Assembly (NCBI GenBank): GCA_026982655.1
Contig: JALSGO010000131.1
Location: 1 to 48,373, forward strand
Length of the DNA stretch: 48,373 nt
Reading direction: 5' to 3'
From: Candidatus Bipolaricaulota bacterium
GTDB taxonomy: Bacteria > Bipolaricaulota > Bipolaricaulia > RBG-16-55-9
Shown here: in pieces, positions 35,052-44,141 of the stretch
Layout of the letters: every line of letters starts with the position of its first letter
How positions within the stretch are numbered: the stretch's first letter is position 1
The notes under the pieces: generated by a model
What the model saw: only the letters and a program-made list of their open reading frames with translations
Databases searched by the model: none
Told to the model about the DNA's origin: nothing
Position numbers and translations under genes: made by a program

Positions 35052-37478
35052 ATGAGCCGCATTGAGCGCACCCACATCGAAGACGAGATGCGGGAGAGCT
35101 ACATCAACTACGCCATGAGCGTCATCCGGGGGCGCGCCATCCCGGATGTGCGCGACGGCTTAAAGCCCGTCCAGCGCCGCATCCTCTACGCGATGCACCA
35201 GCTGGGCCTCTTCTCGAACCGTCCCCACCGCAAGTGTGCCCGCGTGGTCGGAGAGGTCATCGGAAAGTACCACCCTCACGGGGACCAAGCCGTCTACGAC
35301 ACCTTGGTGAACATGGCCCAGACCTTCTCCTATCGCTATCCCTTGGTGGACGGCCAAGGCAATTTCGGCAGCTTAGACGGGGACGAACCGGCTGCTATGA
35401 GATATACGGAGGCTCGATTATCTCCTATTAGCGAAGAATTTCTTAGAGAGATCGACGAGGAGACCGTCGACTTCACCCCCAACTTCGACGACTCCTTGGA
35501 TGAGCCCGTGGTGCTCCCCGCCCGGGTGCCCAACCTCCTCATCAACGGCTCCTGGGGCATCTCCGTGGGGATGACCACCCAGATCCCGCCCCACAACCTG
35601 GGGGAGATCGTGGACGCCCTGGTGCACCTCATCGAGCACCCCGAGGCCGACTGGGACGAACTCAAACGGTTCATCCAGGGCCCCGACTTCCCCACGGGCG
35701 GGCTCATCTTGGGAAGGGAGGGCTTCGAGGAGGCCTACCGAACGGGCGAGGGGAAGATCCGGGTGCGGGCCCGGGCCACCGTGGAAGACGATCGCATCGT
35801 CGTCACCGAGATCCCCTACCAAGTCCGAAAATCCACCATCGTGGAGACGATCGCCAACAAGGTACGCTCCGGCGTCCTCGACGAGATCGCGGATCTCCGG
35901 GACGAGTCCGACCGCGAGGGCTTGAGGATCGTCATCGAGCTTAAACGCACGGCCAACCCTCAGGTCGTCCTGAACAAGCTCTACAAGTACACGCCCTTGG
36001 AGTGGACCTTCGGGGCCAACTTCCTGGTGATCGTGGACGGCAACCCGCGCAAGCTCTCCCTCAAAGAGCTGCTGGGGGCCTTCCTGGCGCACCGGCGCGA
36101 GGTCGTCCGCCGCCGCACCGCGTATCGATTGAGAATTGCCCGCGAGCGGGCCCACATCCTGGAGGGCTTGCTCGTCGCCCTCGAACATCAAGACGAAATC
36201 ATCCAGCTGATTCGCGCGGCCCACGAGCCCCAGGAGGCGATGCAGCAGCTCCAGGAGCGCTACGAGCTCTCGGAGACCCAGGCGGACGCCATCTTGCGGA
36301 TGCGCCTGCGGCAGCTCACCGGCCTCGAACGCGAGAAGATCCAGCAGGAGTACGAGGACAAGAAGCGCGAGATCGCCGAATATGAATCCATCTTGGCAAG
36401 CCCCGAGAAGCTCGACGGGATCATCCGCGACGAGCTCTTGGAGGTCAAGGAGAAGTACGCCGACCCACGGCGGACGGAGATCGTCTCCGAGACCGGAGGC
36501 CTCGAGATCACGGAGGAGTCCCTTGTGCCGGATCTCGACCTCCTGGTGGGCGTCTCGGCCAAGGGGTACGTCAACGCCCCCCGCGAGGACGTCTTCCGCC
36601 GGCAGCACCGCGGGGGCAAGGGCGTGATCGCCATGCGCCTGCGCGAGGGGGACTCCTTAAAGCACATCTTCACCTGCAACGCGCGGGACAACCTGCTGAT
36701 CTTCACCAGCGCCCACAAGGCGTACAAGCTCAAGGCGTACCAGCTCCCCTCGGCGCGGCGGGATTCCAAGGGCGAGAACCTCCGCTCCCTGATCGGGATG
36801 TCCCCCGACGAGGAGGTGCTGGCGCTGCTGCCTCTCGCCTCCCTCTCGGAGGAGGAGGTGGCCCAGCGCTACTGCTTGATGGTCACCGCGGGCGGGATCA
36901 CGAACCGTAACGAGCTGGTGGACTATCTGAACGCCCACTCCAGCGGGATCCTCGCCATCAACGCCGAGCCGGGGGACCGCATCGTGGACATCGCCGTGAC
37001 CGACGGGCGCGGGGATGTGATTTTAGCGAGCGCGAAGGGGCAGACGATCCGCTTCCCCGAGGCGCAGGTGCGCCTTACGGGCCGTCCCTCCAAGGGCGTG
37101 ATCGGGATGCGCCTCTCCCCGGGGGATCGGGTCGTGGCCATGAGCGTCGTAGAGCCGAACGACCCCCGCGACAAGCTCCTGATCGTCACGGAGAAGGGCT
37201 TCGGCAAGCGGACCCCCATCGCGGAGTTCCCCAAGCAGAACCGCGGGGGCAAGGGCGTCTTGGGCATCAAGGTCGGCCCCAAGACGGGGGAAGTGGTGGC
37301 CATCAAGAAGGTCAAGGACGACGACGAGGTGATGATCACCACCCAACAGGGCAAGATCATCCGCATCGCCGCCGGGGACGTGCGCGTGGTGAGCCGCTAC
37401 GCCCTGGGCGTGAAGGTGATCGACTTAGACCCCGGCGATCGGGTCGTCTCGATCGTGAGGCACTGTCGGGAGGACTAA
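35052..37478 (+). CDS. gyrA: Type IIA topoisomerase subunit A, probable DNA gyrase A
   Basis: '[12 protein letters not shown]', catalytic '[14 protein letters not shown]', six-blade C-terminal domain with '[13 protein letters not shown]' GyrA-box variant and '[12 protein letters not shown]'. Confidence 0.93.
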   Translation: MSRIERTHIEDEMRESYINYAMSVIRGRAIPDVRDGLKPVQRRILYAMHQLGLFSNRPHRKCARVVGEVIGKYHPHGDQAVYDTLVNMAQTFSYRYPLVDGQGNFGSLDGDEPAAMRYTEARLSPISEEFLREIDEETVDFTPNFDDSLDEPVVLPARVPNLLINGSWGISVGMTTQIPPHNLGEIVDALVHLIEHPEADWDELKRFIQGPDFPTGGLILGREGFEEAYRTGEGKIRVRARATVEDDRIVVTEIPYQVRKSTIVETIANKVRSGVLDEIADLRDESDREGLRIVIELKRTANPQVVLNKLYKYTPLEWTFGANFLVIVDGNPRKLSLKELLGAFLAHRREVVRRRTAYRLRIARERAHILEGLLVALEHQDEIIQLIRAAHEPQEAMQQLQERYELSETQADAILRMRLRQLTGLEREKIQQEYEDKKREIAEYESILASPEKLDGIIRDELLEVKEKYADPRRTEIVSETGGLEITEESLVPDLDLLVGVSAKGYVNAPREDVFRRQHRGGKGVIAMRLREGDSLKHIFTCNARDNLLIFTSAHKAYKLKAYQLPSARRDSKGENLRSLIGMSPDEEVLALLPLASLSEEEVAQRYCLMVTAGGITNRNELVDYLNAHSSGILAINAEPGDRIVDIAVTDGRGDVILASAKGQTIRFPEAQVRLTGRPSKGVIGMRLSPGDRVVAMSVVEPNDPRDKLLIVTEKGFGKRTPIAEFPKQNRGGKGVLGIKVGPKTGEVVAIKKVKDDDEVMITTQQGKIIRIAAGDVRVVSRYALGVKVIDLDPGDRVVSIVRHCRED

Positions 37479-37482
37479 CGGG

Positions 37483-38706
37483 ATGCACGGGATGCCGGAC
37501 CCCAAGGAGCAACTGGAGCGCATCCGGCGCCGAACCGAGGCCATCATCCCGGAAGAGGAGCTACTTCACAAGCTGGAGCGCTCGTGCAGGACGGGAGAGC
37601 CCCTGCGGGTGAAGCTGGGGATCGACCCCACGGCCCCCGACATCCACTTGGGCTTCAGCGTCGTGCTCCAAAAATTAAGGGATTTTCAGGATATGGGCCA
37701 CGTGGCGGTGCTCATCGTGGGGGATTTCACGGCCCGCATCGGGGACCCCTCCGGGCGCAAGACGACAAGGCCGATGCTCTCCCCGGAGGAGATCGAGCGC
37801 AACCTCCAGACCTACAAAGAACAGATCTTCCGCATCCTCGATCCCGACCCCGCGAAAGTCGAGATCCGGCACAACTCGGAGTGGCTCGCCTCCATGACGT
37901 TCGAGGGCGTATTGGAGCTCTCCTCGAGGTACACCGTGGCCCGGATGCTGGAGCGCGACGACTTCCACCAGCGCTTCCACGAGGGGGTCCCCATCACGAT
38001 CCGGGAGTTCCTCTACCCGTTGGCGCAGGCGTATGACTCCGTAGCCGTCCGCGCCGACGTCGAGCTGGGCGGGACGGACCAGCGCTTCAACCTCTTGGTG
38101 GGCCGCGAGATCCAAGAGCGCTACGGCCAGGAACCTCAGGTCGCGGTGCTGCTGCCGCTCTTGGTGGGCACCGATGGTGTGAAGAAGATGAGCAAGTCCG
38201 AGGGGAACTACGTCGGAATCACCGAACCCCCGCAGGAGATGTTCGGGAAGCTCATGTCCATCCCGGACTCCTTGATCGAGCAATACGTCCGACTGCTCAC
38301 GGATCTCGATTGGGAGGCGCTTAACAAAGAGCACCCCCTGACCCAGAAGAAGCGCATGGCCTTCGAGATCGTGAAGCGCTACCACGGGGAGGAGGCCGCT
38401 GCTAGAGCCCAAGAGGAGTTCGAGCGGGTCTTCTCGAAGCGGGAGCGGCCCACGGACGTCCCCCGCGTGGAGATCCCCTCCGCCAAATTGGAGGACGGCT
38501 CCCTCTGGATCGTGGAGCTCTTGGAGGCCGCCCGGCTGGTGCAGAGCCGCTCCGAGGCCCGCAGGCTCATCCAGCAGGGGGCGGTAGAGCTCGACGGCCA
38601 AAGGGTCGAGAGCGTCGAGGCCCGCGTGGCCGTACGAGACGGAATGCTGCTTAAGGTGGGAAAGAAGCGCTTCGCGGAGATCGTCCTACGGGGGGATGGA
38701 GCATGA
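37483..38706 (+). CDS. tyrS: Tyrosyl-tRNA synthetase
   Basis: 'KLGIDPTAPDIHLGFSVVLQKLRDFQDMGH', 'GTDQRFNLLVGR', 'KMSKSEGNYVGI', C-terminal S4 domain. Confidence 0.95.
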   Translation: MHGMPDPKEQLERIRRRTEAIIPEEELLHKLERSCRTGEPLRVKLGIDPTAPDIHLGFSVVLQKLRDFQDMGHVAVLIVGDFTARIGDPSGRKTTRPMLSPEEIERNLQTYKEQIFRILDPDPAKVEIRHNSEWLASMTFEGVLELSSRYTVARMLERDDFHQRFHEGVPITIREFLYPLAQAYDSVAVRADVELGGTDQRFNLLVGREIQERYGQEPQVAVLLPLLVGTDGVKKMSKSEGNYVGITEPPQEMFGKLMSIPDSLIEQYVRLLTDLDWEALNKEHPLTQKKRMAFEIVKRYHGEEAAARAQEEFERVFSKRERPTDVPRVEIPSAKLEDGSLWIVELLEAARLVQSRSEARRLIQQGAVELDGQRVESVEARVAVRDGMLLKVGKKRFAEIVLRGDGA

Positions 38707-39137
38707 GCTCGGGTCCGGGGGCAAATGCGGGCTGCATCTTCTGCCGCATCGTTCGGGGAGAAGCTCCGGCCCACGTCGTCTACGAGGACGAGCACACCCT
38801 GGCGTTTTTGGACATCCACCCCTTGGTGGAGGGCCACACGATGGTCATCCCCAAGGCGCATTACGAGACCCTGGAGACCGTCCCGCCGGAGCTCGTCGGG
38901 AGGGTGTTCGAGGGCGTACGGAAGGTCTCGGAGGCGATGCGCAGGGCGCTGGGAGCCGAGGCGACGACGATCGGGATCAACAACGGGAGGGCCGCAGGAC
39001 AGGTGGTGCCCCACCTCCACGTGCACGTCCTCCCGCGCTACACAGGCGACGGCGGGGGGACGATCCACTCCATCCTCCATCGACCCGCGCGCAGAGGCCT
39101 CGAGGAAGTGCAGAAGCTGCTTCAAAGCTCGCTGTAG
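38703..39137 (+). CDS. HIT-family hydrolase
   Basis: 'CIFCRIVRGEAPAHVVYEDEHTLAFLDIHPLVEGHTMVIPK', 'HLHVHVLPRY'; ATGA overlap with tyrS. Confidence 0.95.
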   Translation: MSSGPGANAGCIFCRIVRGEAPAHVVYEDEHTLAFLDIHPLVEGHTMVIPKAHYETLETVPPELVGRVFEGVRKVSEAMRRALGAEATTIGINNGRAAGQVVPHLHVHVLPRYTGDGGGTIHSILHRPARRGLEEVQKLLQSSL

Positions 39138-40363
39138 CGGCTCTGGTTGTAGAGCCAATCGATTTCCAATCCACAATCCCGCAGCAATCCGGCGCTTTCC
39201 TCTTCCGTGATGCGGGCGCGGCTGTCGGCCCGGCGGATCGCCGGGGGGACCCCCTTCCCGCGCGCGATCTCCCCCAGCACCTTGCGCTGCAGCCGCTCAG
39301 GGGTGTGGACTTCAACGATCGCGCGGGGAGCCTCCACCTTGAGCACGGCCTGCACCCGCGGGTCGTACACGAAGAAGAAGCAGACGTGATACGCCGCGGG
39401 AGGCAACCGCAGCGCAAAGCGTTCCCTCAGGTGCTCGAACAGATCGAAACTTTCGCGCTCTGGGGGGAGGGCATACTCCTCCTGGACGAACCAGTTGGTG
39501 TAGCCCAGCGCGTCCCGAGGGGTTTCGCTCAGCACGGCTTTCAGGAACTGCGCGTCGCTCGCCCAGCTGCGCTCTGGGGAGGGGACGGCGAACTCCAAGA
39601 GCCACGCGCCCCCCGGGGTCTTGTTGAGCGCGAGTAGCGGGACCTTGCGCTCGGCGCACTGCTCGACCAGCCGCAGCGGCTCGGACAGGATTTGGACGGC
39701 GGGCTCCCAGTCGGCCCAGCTCCACGTCCGAACCGCGGGACCTCCCGCGAAGTAGTAATACAGCACCACGGGGTAGAGCGGCCCGTCGAGGAGCCATAGC
39801 CCCTGCTCGGGTTCGAGGAGGTCCAGCATCCGGAGAGCGTGATAGGCTTCGGCCCCCACGCGGGCCAGCCCGCCGATCACCGATTCCACGTCCCGATCGA
39901 GGTCGTGGCGCGTGAGGTGCACCCGTCGTAGGTGCACGAACCTCTCTTTTAACATTTCAAAGTGCGCGCCCCCGATGTCGAGGCGGTGGGCGTGCGAGAC
40001 GAGCGCCAAGGAGCGATACGCCTCCAAGGGCAGGCCCTGCAAGCGGGTGTCCGGGTCGGAAGCGAGCACGGCTTGGTAGGCACACAAGGTCGTCCCGTCC
40101 TCCAGGCGCCGGATACGGGTGCTCCCCCCGTCCACGGCGTAGAGGGGGCTCAACGTGGGATCCACGTCTGCCTGTTGGGCCAACGAGAGCACGTCCTCGT
40201 GGGTGTAGCTTACAGGCGTAAGCGCGCGGATGGGTCCGTCCGGCTGCAGTTGCGAGAAGACCCTGCGGGCCTCCTCGCGGTGGTCGTACCCCGAGAGGCG
40301 GATCTTTTCGCTAAAAGCCCGAAGTTGTTTGCGGAGGGCCCGCTTGGCCTCGCTGGAGAGCAT
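39122..40363 (-). CDS. nurA: NurA-domain 5'-3' nuclease
   Basis: 'LYAVDGGSTRIRRLEDGTTLCAYQAVLASD' NurA-type active-site motif, 'LWLLDGPLYPV', C-terminal 'HTPERLQRKVLGEIARGKGVPPAIRRADSRARIT'; context with rad50/mre11. Confidence 0.78.
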   Translation of the reverse strand: MLSSEAKRALRKQLRAFSEKIRLSGYDHREEARRVFSQLQPDGPIRALTPVSYTHEDVLSLAQQADVDPTLSPLYAVDGGSTRIRRLEDGTTLCAYQAVLASDPDTRLQGLPLEAYRSLALVSHAHRLDIGGAHFEMLKERFVHLRRVHLTRHDLDRDVESVIGGLARVGAEAYHALRMLDLLEPEQGLWLLDGPLYPVVLYYYFAGGPAVRTWSWADWEPAVQILSEPLRLVEQCAERKVPLLALNKTPGGAWLLEFAVPSPERSWASDAQFLKAVLSETPRDALGYTNWFVQEEYALPPERESFDLFEHLRERFALRLPPAAYHVCFFFVYDPRVQAVLKVEAPRAIVEVHTPERLQRKVLGEIARGKGVPPAIRRADSRARITEEESAGLLRDCGLEIDWLYNQSRYSEL

Positions 40364-40366
40364 CGG

Positions 40367-40636
40367 TCACGTTTCTTCGTCCAGCCGGTCCCACCACTCG
40401 CGCAGTTCGCGCGCGTGGGCCTCGAGATGCGACAGGGAGCCGTAGAGCTCCGCCTCGAGAGCCTCGCGGCCCTCGGTCGGTTCCGCGGGGAGCTGTCGGA
40501 GCTTTGCGAGCAGGCGCAGGAAGTTTCCGCACTCCTCGGCGAGCTCGTCGAAGTAGCGCTCCAACTCCTCATCGCTTTCGGAGAGGATCTTGCCATAGGC
40601 AGGCGCTTTCGTATCCAGCTGCGCTTTCGCTTTCAT
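40367..40636 (-). CDS. 89-aa acidic helical protein of unknown function in the rad50-nurA operon
   Basis: MKAKAQLDTKAPAYGKILSESDEELERYFDELAEECGNFLRLLAKLRQL...; 4-nt ATGA overlap with orf71, 3-nt gap to nurA. Confidence 0.75.
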   Translation of the reverse strand: MKAKAQLDTKAPAYGKILSESDEELERYFDELAEECGNFLRLLAKLRQLPAEPTEGREALEAELYGSLSHLEAHARELREWWDRLDEET

Positions 40637-40848
40637 TGCGATCCTCCTCGTGACCTCCGTTTCCCGGGGAGCCGTCGCCGGGCTCGCTCGATCAGCTTCT
40701 CCCAGTTGGCAATCTCTTTCTCCCACTTCTCGATCAGCCCCCTGCGGGGGGCGGGCTTTCGAAGCTCTTCCTCGATCTTCGCGCGGTGCTCCGCGATGAG
40801 CTCTTCCCAGCGGGCGATCTTCCGTCGGAGCTTCTTGGCCCGCGCCAT
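40633..40848 (-). CDS. 71-aa strongly basic helical protein with internal duplication
   Basis: MARAKKLRRKIARWEELIAEHRAKIEEELRKPAPRRGLIEKWEKEIANWEKLIERARRRLPGKRR; 25 nt downstream of the rad50 stop. Confidence 0.75.
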   Translation of the reverse strand: MARAKKLRRKIARWEELIAEHRAKIEEELRKPAPRRGLIEKWEKEIANWEKLIERARRRLPGKRRSRGGSQ

Positions 40849-40873
40849 GGGATTGTATCGTCGATGAGATCAC

Positions 40874-43372
40874 CTAGCGAACCCGCTCCACCCGGCTCGT
40901 GTTATCGGAGAGCTTCTCCGTGCGGTACTCGTGGTCCGCGCCCTCGACGAGCCCGACCTCGTGGGAGACGACGATCACCTGCCCCACCCGGCGGCCCAGC
41001 TCCTCCAGAAGCCCCTCCAAGCGCTTGATGCGATCCCGGTCCAAATACACCGTCGGCTCATCGAAGATGAGAGGCAAGCTGTGGGTAGCCCAGGAGAGCA
41101 CCCGATGGATGGCCGAGCGTAGGGCCAAGTTGATGAGCGCCCGCTCTCCGCCCGAGAGGAGCTCGGGGCGGATCGCGCTCCCGTCTTGGAGCTCCACGAA
41201 GATGTCGTACTCCTCCGTGACGCGCACGCCGCGGTAGCTCGCCCCCCGGTCCAGGATCGCGAAGTACTCGTTGAAGGCCCGCTCCAGCGCCTCGAGGTTC
41301 CGCGCGCGCAGCTCGCGCTTGACGTCCCCATACACCTCGGCGAGCCTCTCTACCTCCTCGGCAAGCCTCTCCAGGCGCTCGTGCTCCTTGTGTGCGCGGG
41401 CGATCTCCTCCTTGAGGGACTCCCGCCTTTGGATCTCCTGCTCGACCTGCCCCAGCTTCCGATGCAGCTCCCCCACGGCGGCCTCCAGCGTCCTCTTCTT
41501 CTTCTGCAGGCCCTGGATCTCTTGCTGTAGGCGGTTGAGCTGGCCCTCCAGCGTCTCGCGGTCCCCGAGCTGTTCCCGTTTTTCTGAAATCCGTCGGCGC
41601 AGCGCCGCGAGGTCGTCGGCGAGCCGGTCGAGGGCTTCCTTGGCCTCCCGCTGGAGCGCCCGCCGCTCCCGGCCCTGCTCCCGAACCCGGATCAGCTCTC
41701 CTACTAGGTCCCTTACACGATCGAGCCCCCTGCGCCGCTCCTGGAGCGCCTTCCTCTTCTCGTCGAGCTCCCGGAGGGCTTCCGTCTTGGTCCTGCGCTT
41801 CTCCTGCAGGCGCTGCTCCAGCGCTTGCAACTGCCCTTGCAGCTCTCTGAGGGCCTCTCGGGTTTGGGCCAAGCTCCCCTCCTTCTGGGTACGCTCCTCA
41901 TGGAAGGTCCCCTCCGAGAGGGGTTGGTAGCAGAGGGGGCAGCGGCCCTGCTCGAGGAGTTTCTGCATTCGCTCGAGCTCCTCCTCGAGCGCCCGGCGGC
42001 GGGCGCGGGCCTCCCCCAGCGCGCCCTGGAGGCGCTCCCGCTCTCGGTGCAGTTCCTCCCGTTCTTTCTCGATGTTCGCCTCCTGGGCTGCCCTCTGTGC
42101 GAGGAGCTGCTCCTCCTGCGCGTCCAGGGCTTGGAGGGCTTGGGCCAACTCGGAGACGTCCTCCCAGCGCTCGGCCCGACGGACGGCGGAGACCACGCCC
42201 TCTGCGACCTCCGAAATCCCGGCTGCGGAGAGAGCCTCCTTCAGTCGCTTCTCCCCCGTCTTGTACTGCTGCGAGAGCTTTTCGATCTCCCGGCTGTATT
42301 GCCGAAGCTTCTCCTCGGAGTCCTGCCGTTGGGCCTCCTTGCGCTCGTACTCTTGGAGTAGCTCCCGGATCTCCCGGAGGCGCTGCTCCAGCTGCCTCTG
42401 CTGTTCCTCGAGTCGATGGCGCTCGGCCTCCCGCTCTTGCAGAACGCGGTCGAGCGACTCGATCTCCTGCTGCTTCTCCTGGAGCCGGCCTTGGAGGGTG
42501 CGCTTTTCGGCTTCCAGCGTTTGGGCTTCCAGGCGCTCGAGTTCCCGCCGGAGTTGATCGAGCCGGCCTTGGAGGGCGTCCCGGCGGCGGTGGACGGCGC
42601 GGCGGGCCCCCTCGCGGGCCCGGCGGGCGTAGTCGTCCAGCTTCTCCAGGCGCAGCAGGCGGTCGATCATCCGGCGACGCTCCTCCCCGGTGGCCCGGAT
42701 GAGGCGGTCGATCTCCCCCTGCCGGACGTAGACGCAGTTCGTGAAGTCATCGCGGTTCATCCCGAAGAGCTCCTCGACGGCGCCGACGGCCTCCTCGACG
42801 CCGACCCACTCCGCCCCGTCGTCGCGCACCAGGCGGCAGGCCTCGCGGTCGCTTACGACCGTGCCGTCCCGACGGCGGCGCAGCCCCATCTGAGCCGTGT
42901 ATCGATGATCCCCCAAGCGGAAGCGAAGCTCCACGCTCCCGCGGGCAGCCCCCAGGCGGAGCACGTCCCCCAGGGCGCGGTCCATAGCCGGGCCCGCCTT
43001 GCTCCCGTAGAGGGCGAAGAAGATGCCTTCCAAAAGCGACGACTTCCCGCTGCCGTTGGGGCCTGCGATCACCGTGATCCCCTCGTCGAACTCGACGTGG
43101 GCCTCCTCGTAGCACCAGAGATTCTCGATGCGGAGGGACTCCAGGCGCAGGGCGGGCGTCGGGGGTTTCAAATCGGGAGCTCGGGAGGCACGTCGTCGGG
43201 TAGGGGTAGGAGCGGAAGTGGGAGTGGGAGTGGGAGCAGAAGGGAGATCCCGATCCGGGGGCCCCTCGGCCTCGGAGGGCTCCCGATCCTGCAGGGAGAG
43301 GAGGTCCCACAGGCTGGGTTCTTGCTCCGGGCGCTCGGTGTCCTTCTTGTGCGGGCTCCGCTTCCGGGGCAT
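40874..43372 (-). CDS. rad50: Rad50-type SMC-like ATPase
   Basis: 'ITVIAGPNGSGKSSLLEGIFFALYGSKAG', zinc hook 'GRCPLCYQPL', 'LLSGGERALINLALRSAIHRVL', 'LIFDEPTVYLD'; about 75-aa N-terminal extension. Confidence 0.93.
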   Translation of the reverse strand: MPRKRSPHKKDTERPEQEPSLWDLLSLQDREPSEAEGPPDRDLPSAPTPTPTSAPTPTRRRASRAPDLKPPTPALRLESLRIENLWCYEEAHVEFDEGITVIAGPNGSGKSSLLEGIFFALYGSKAGPAMDRALGDVLRLGAARGSVELRFRLGDHRYTAQMGLRRRRDGTVVSDREACRLVRDDGAEWVGVEEAVGAVEELFGMNRDDFTNCVYVRQGEIDRLIRATGEERRRMIDRLLRLEKLDDYARRAREGARRAVHRRRDALQGRLDQLRRELERLEAQTLEAEKRTLQGRLQEKQQEIESLDRVLQEREAERHRLEEQQRQLEQRLREIRELLQEYERKEAQRQDSEEKLRQYSREIEKLSQQYKTGEKRLKEALSAAGISEVAEGVVSAVRRAERWEDVSELAQALQALDAQEEQLLAQRAAQEANIEKEREELHRERERLQGALGEARARRRALEEELERMQKLLEQGRCPLCYQPLSEGTFHEERTQKEGSLAQTREALRELQGQLQALEQRLQEKRRTKTEALRELDEKRKALQERRRGLDRVRDLVGELIRVREQGRERRALQREAKEALDRLADDLAALRRRISEKREQLGDRETLEGQLNRLQQEIQGLQKKKRTLEAAVGELHRKLGQVEQEIQRRESLKEEIARAHKEHERLERLAEEVERLAEVYGDVKRELRARNLEALERAFNEYFAILDRGASYRGVRVTEEYDIFVELQDGSAIRPELLSGGERALINLALRSAIHRVLSWATHSLPLIFDEPTVYLDRDRIKRLEGLLEELGRRVGQVIVVSHEVGLVEGADHEYRTEKLSDNTSRVERVR

Positions 43373-43386
43373 GGCGATCCGAGGGG

Positions 43387-43415
43387 AGTATAGTCGGGAT
43401 CCCGAGGGAGGACAA
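43387..43415 (-). promoter_or_regulatory. Promoter of the rad50-orf71-orf89-nurA operon
   Basis: Minus strand TTGTCC (43415-43410), 17-nt spacer, TATACT (43392-43387). Confidence 0.7.
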
Positions 43416-43439
43416 TTCGCCGTGACAACCGCATCACGG

Positions 43440-43874
43440 TCACGGGAACTCCTCCACCCACGAAATCCATCGGAATTGCTCCTTGACCGCGTTGAAGAGC
43501 CGTCTGTCCGCCGTGATCAGGGGGGCTTCCTCGCGCTCGGCGAGGGCGAGATAGGCCGCGTCGTAGGCCCAGCGCTTGTAGCGCCGCGCCCAAGTCACAG
43601 CTTCTCTCATGGAAACCGCTTCCAGAGGGATGCCCAAGTCCTCAAGCCTTTGGAGGATCTCGTCTACGACCTCGGGGCTCACCCCCCGCTCCGGCTTGCG
43701 CTCGGCCTTCAGCAGGCTGTTGGCCACCTCATAGGGGAGGAGCGTTGGGGCAAGGAGCTCCAGTTCGCCTGCAACGTAGCGCTCGAGAACGCGCCGCGCG
43801 GCGGGTTGAACGGGCTCCTCGGGGAGGAGGGCTGCTAGGACCGCGGAGGCGTCTATGACGGCTTGGATGCTCAT
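43440..43874 (-). CDS. vapC: PIN-domain toxin (VapC-like)
   Basis: 'AVIDASAVLAALLPEE', 'RYKRWAYDAAYLALAEREEAPLITADRRL' PIN acidic residues; ATGA overlap with the antitoxin. Confidence 0.88.
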   Translation of the reverse strand: MSIQAVIDASAVLAALLPEEPVQPAARRVLERYVAGELELLAPTLLPYEVANSLLKAERKPERGVSPEVVDEILQRLEDLGIPLEAVSMREAVTWARRYKRWAYDAAYLALAEREEAPLITADRRLFNAVKEQFRWISWVEEFP

Positions 43875-44137
43875 CGGGCCTCCAGCTCCTCCCGCGCTTT
43901 GTGATACGTCTCCTCCAGCGTCAGCCCGGCAAGGTGCTCTTCCGCCAACTCCATCAGCCGCTCCAGGGCCTCCCGACGGGACAGCTTGCGGTAGCGCTCG
44001 TAGGCGCAGAGGACGGCTACGGGTTTCCCCCGCGAGGTGATCGTGATCTCCACCCCCTCCTCCACCACCTGGCGCAGCAGCTTGGTCAACTGCCGACTCA
44101 GCTCGCGTGTCGACTTGGTCATCCCCATGATCCTCAC
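43871..44137 (-). CDS. Phd/YefM-family antitoxin
   Basis: 'STRELSRQLTKLLRQVVEEGVEITITSRGKPVAVLCAYERYRKL'. Confidence 0.88.
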   Translation of the reverse strand: MRIMGMTKSTRELSRQLTKLLRQVVEEGVEITITSRGKPVAVLCAYERYRKLSRREALERLMELAEEHLAGLTLEETYHKAREELEAR

Positions 44138-44141
44138 CGTT

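Noticed and set aside
35391-35450. Actual intein in gyrA
   Set aside because: The protein reads continuously through [16 protein letters not shown]; only the synonymous composition is anomalous.
39122-39137. 16-nt tail-to-tail overlap of the HIT gene and nurA as a regulatory antisense unit
   Set aside because: Short 3' overlaps of convergent genes are common in compact genomes; no added evidence.
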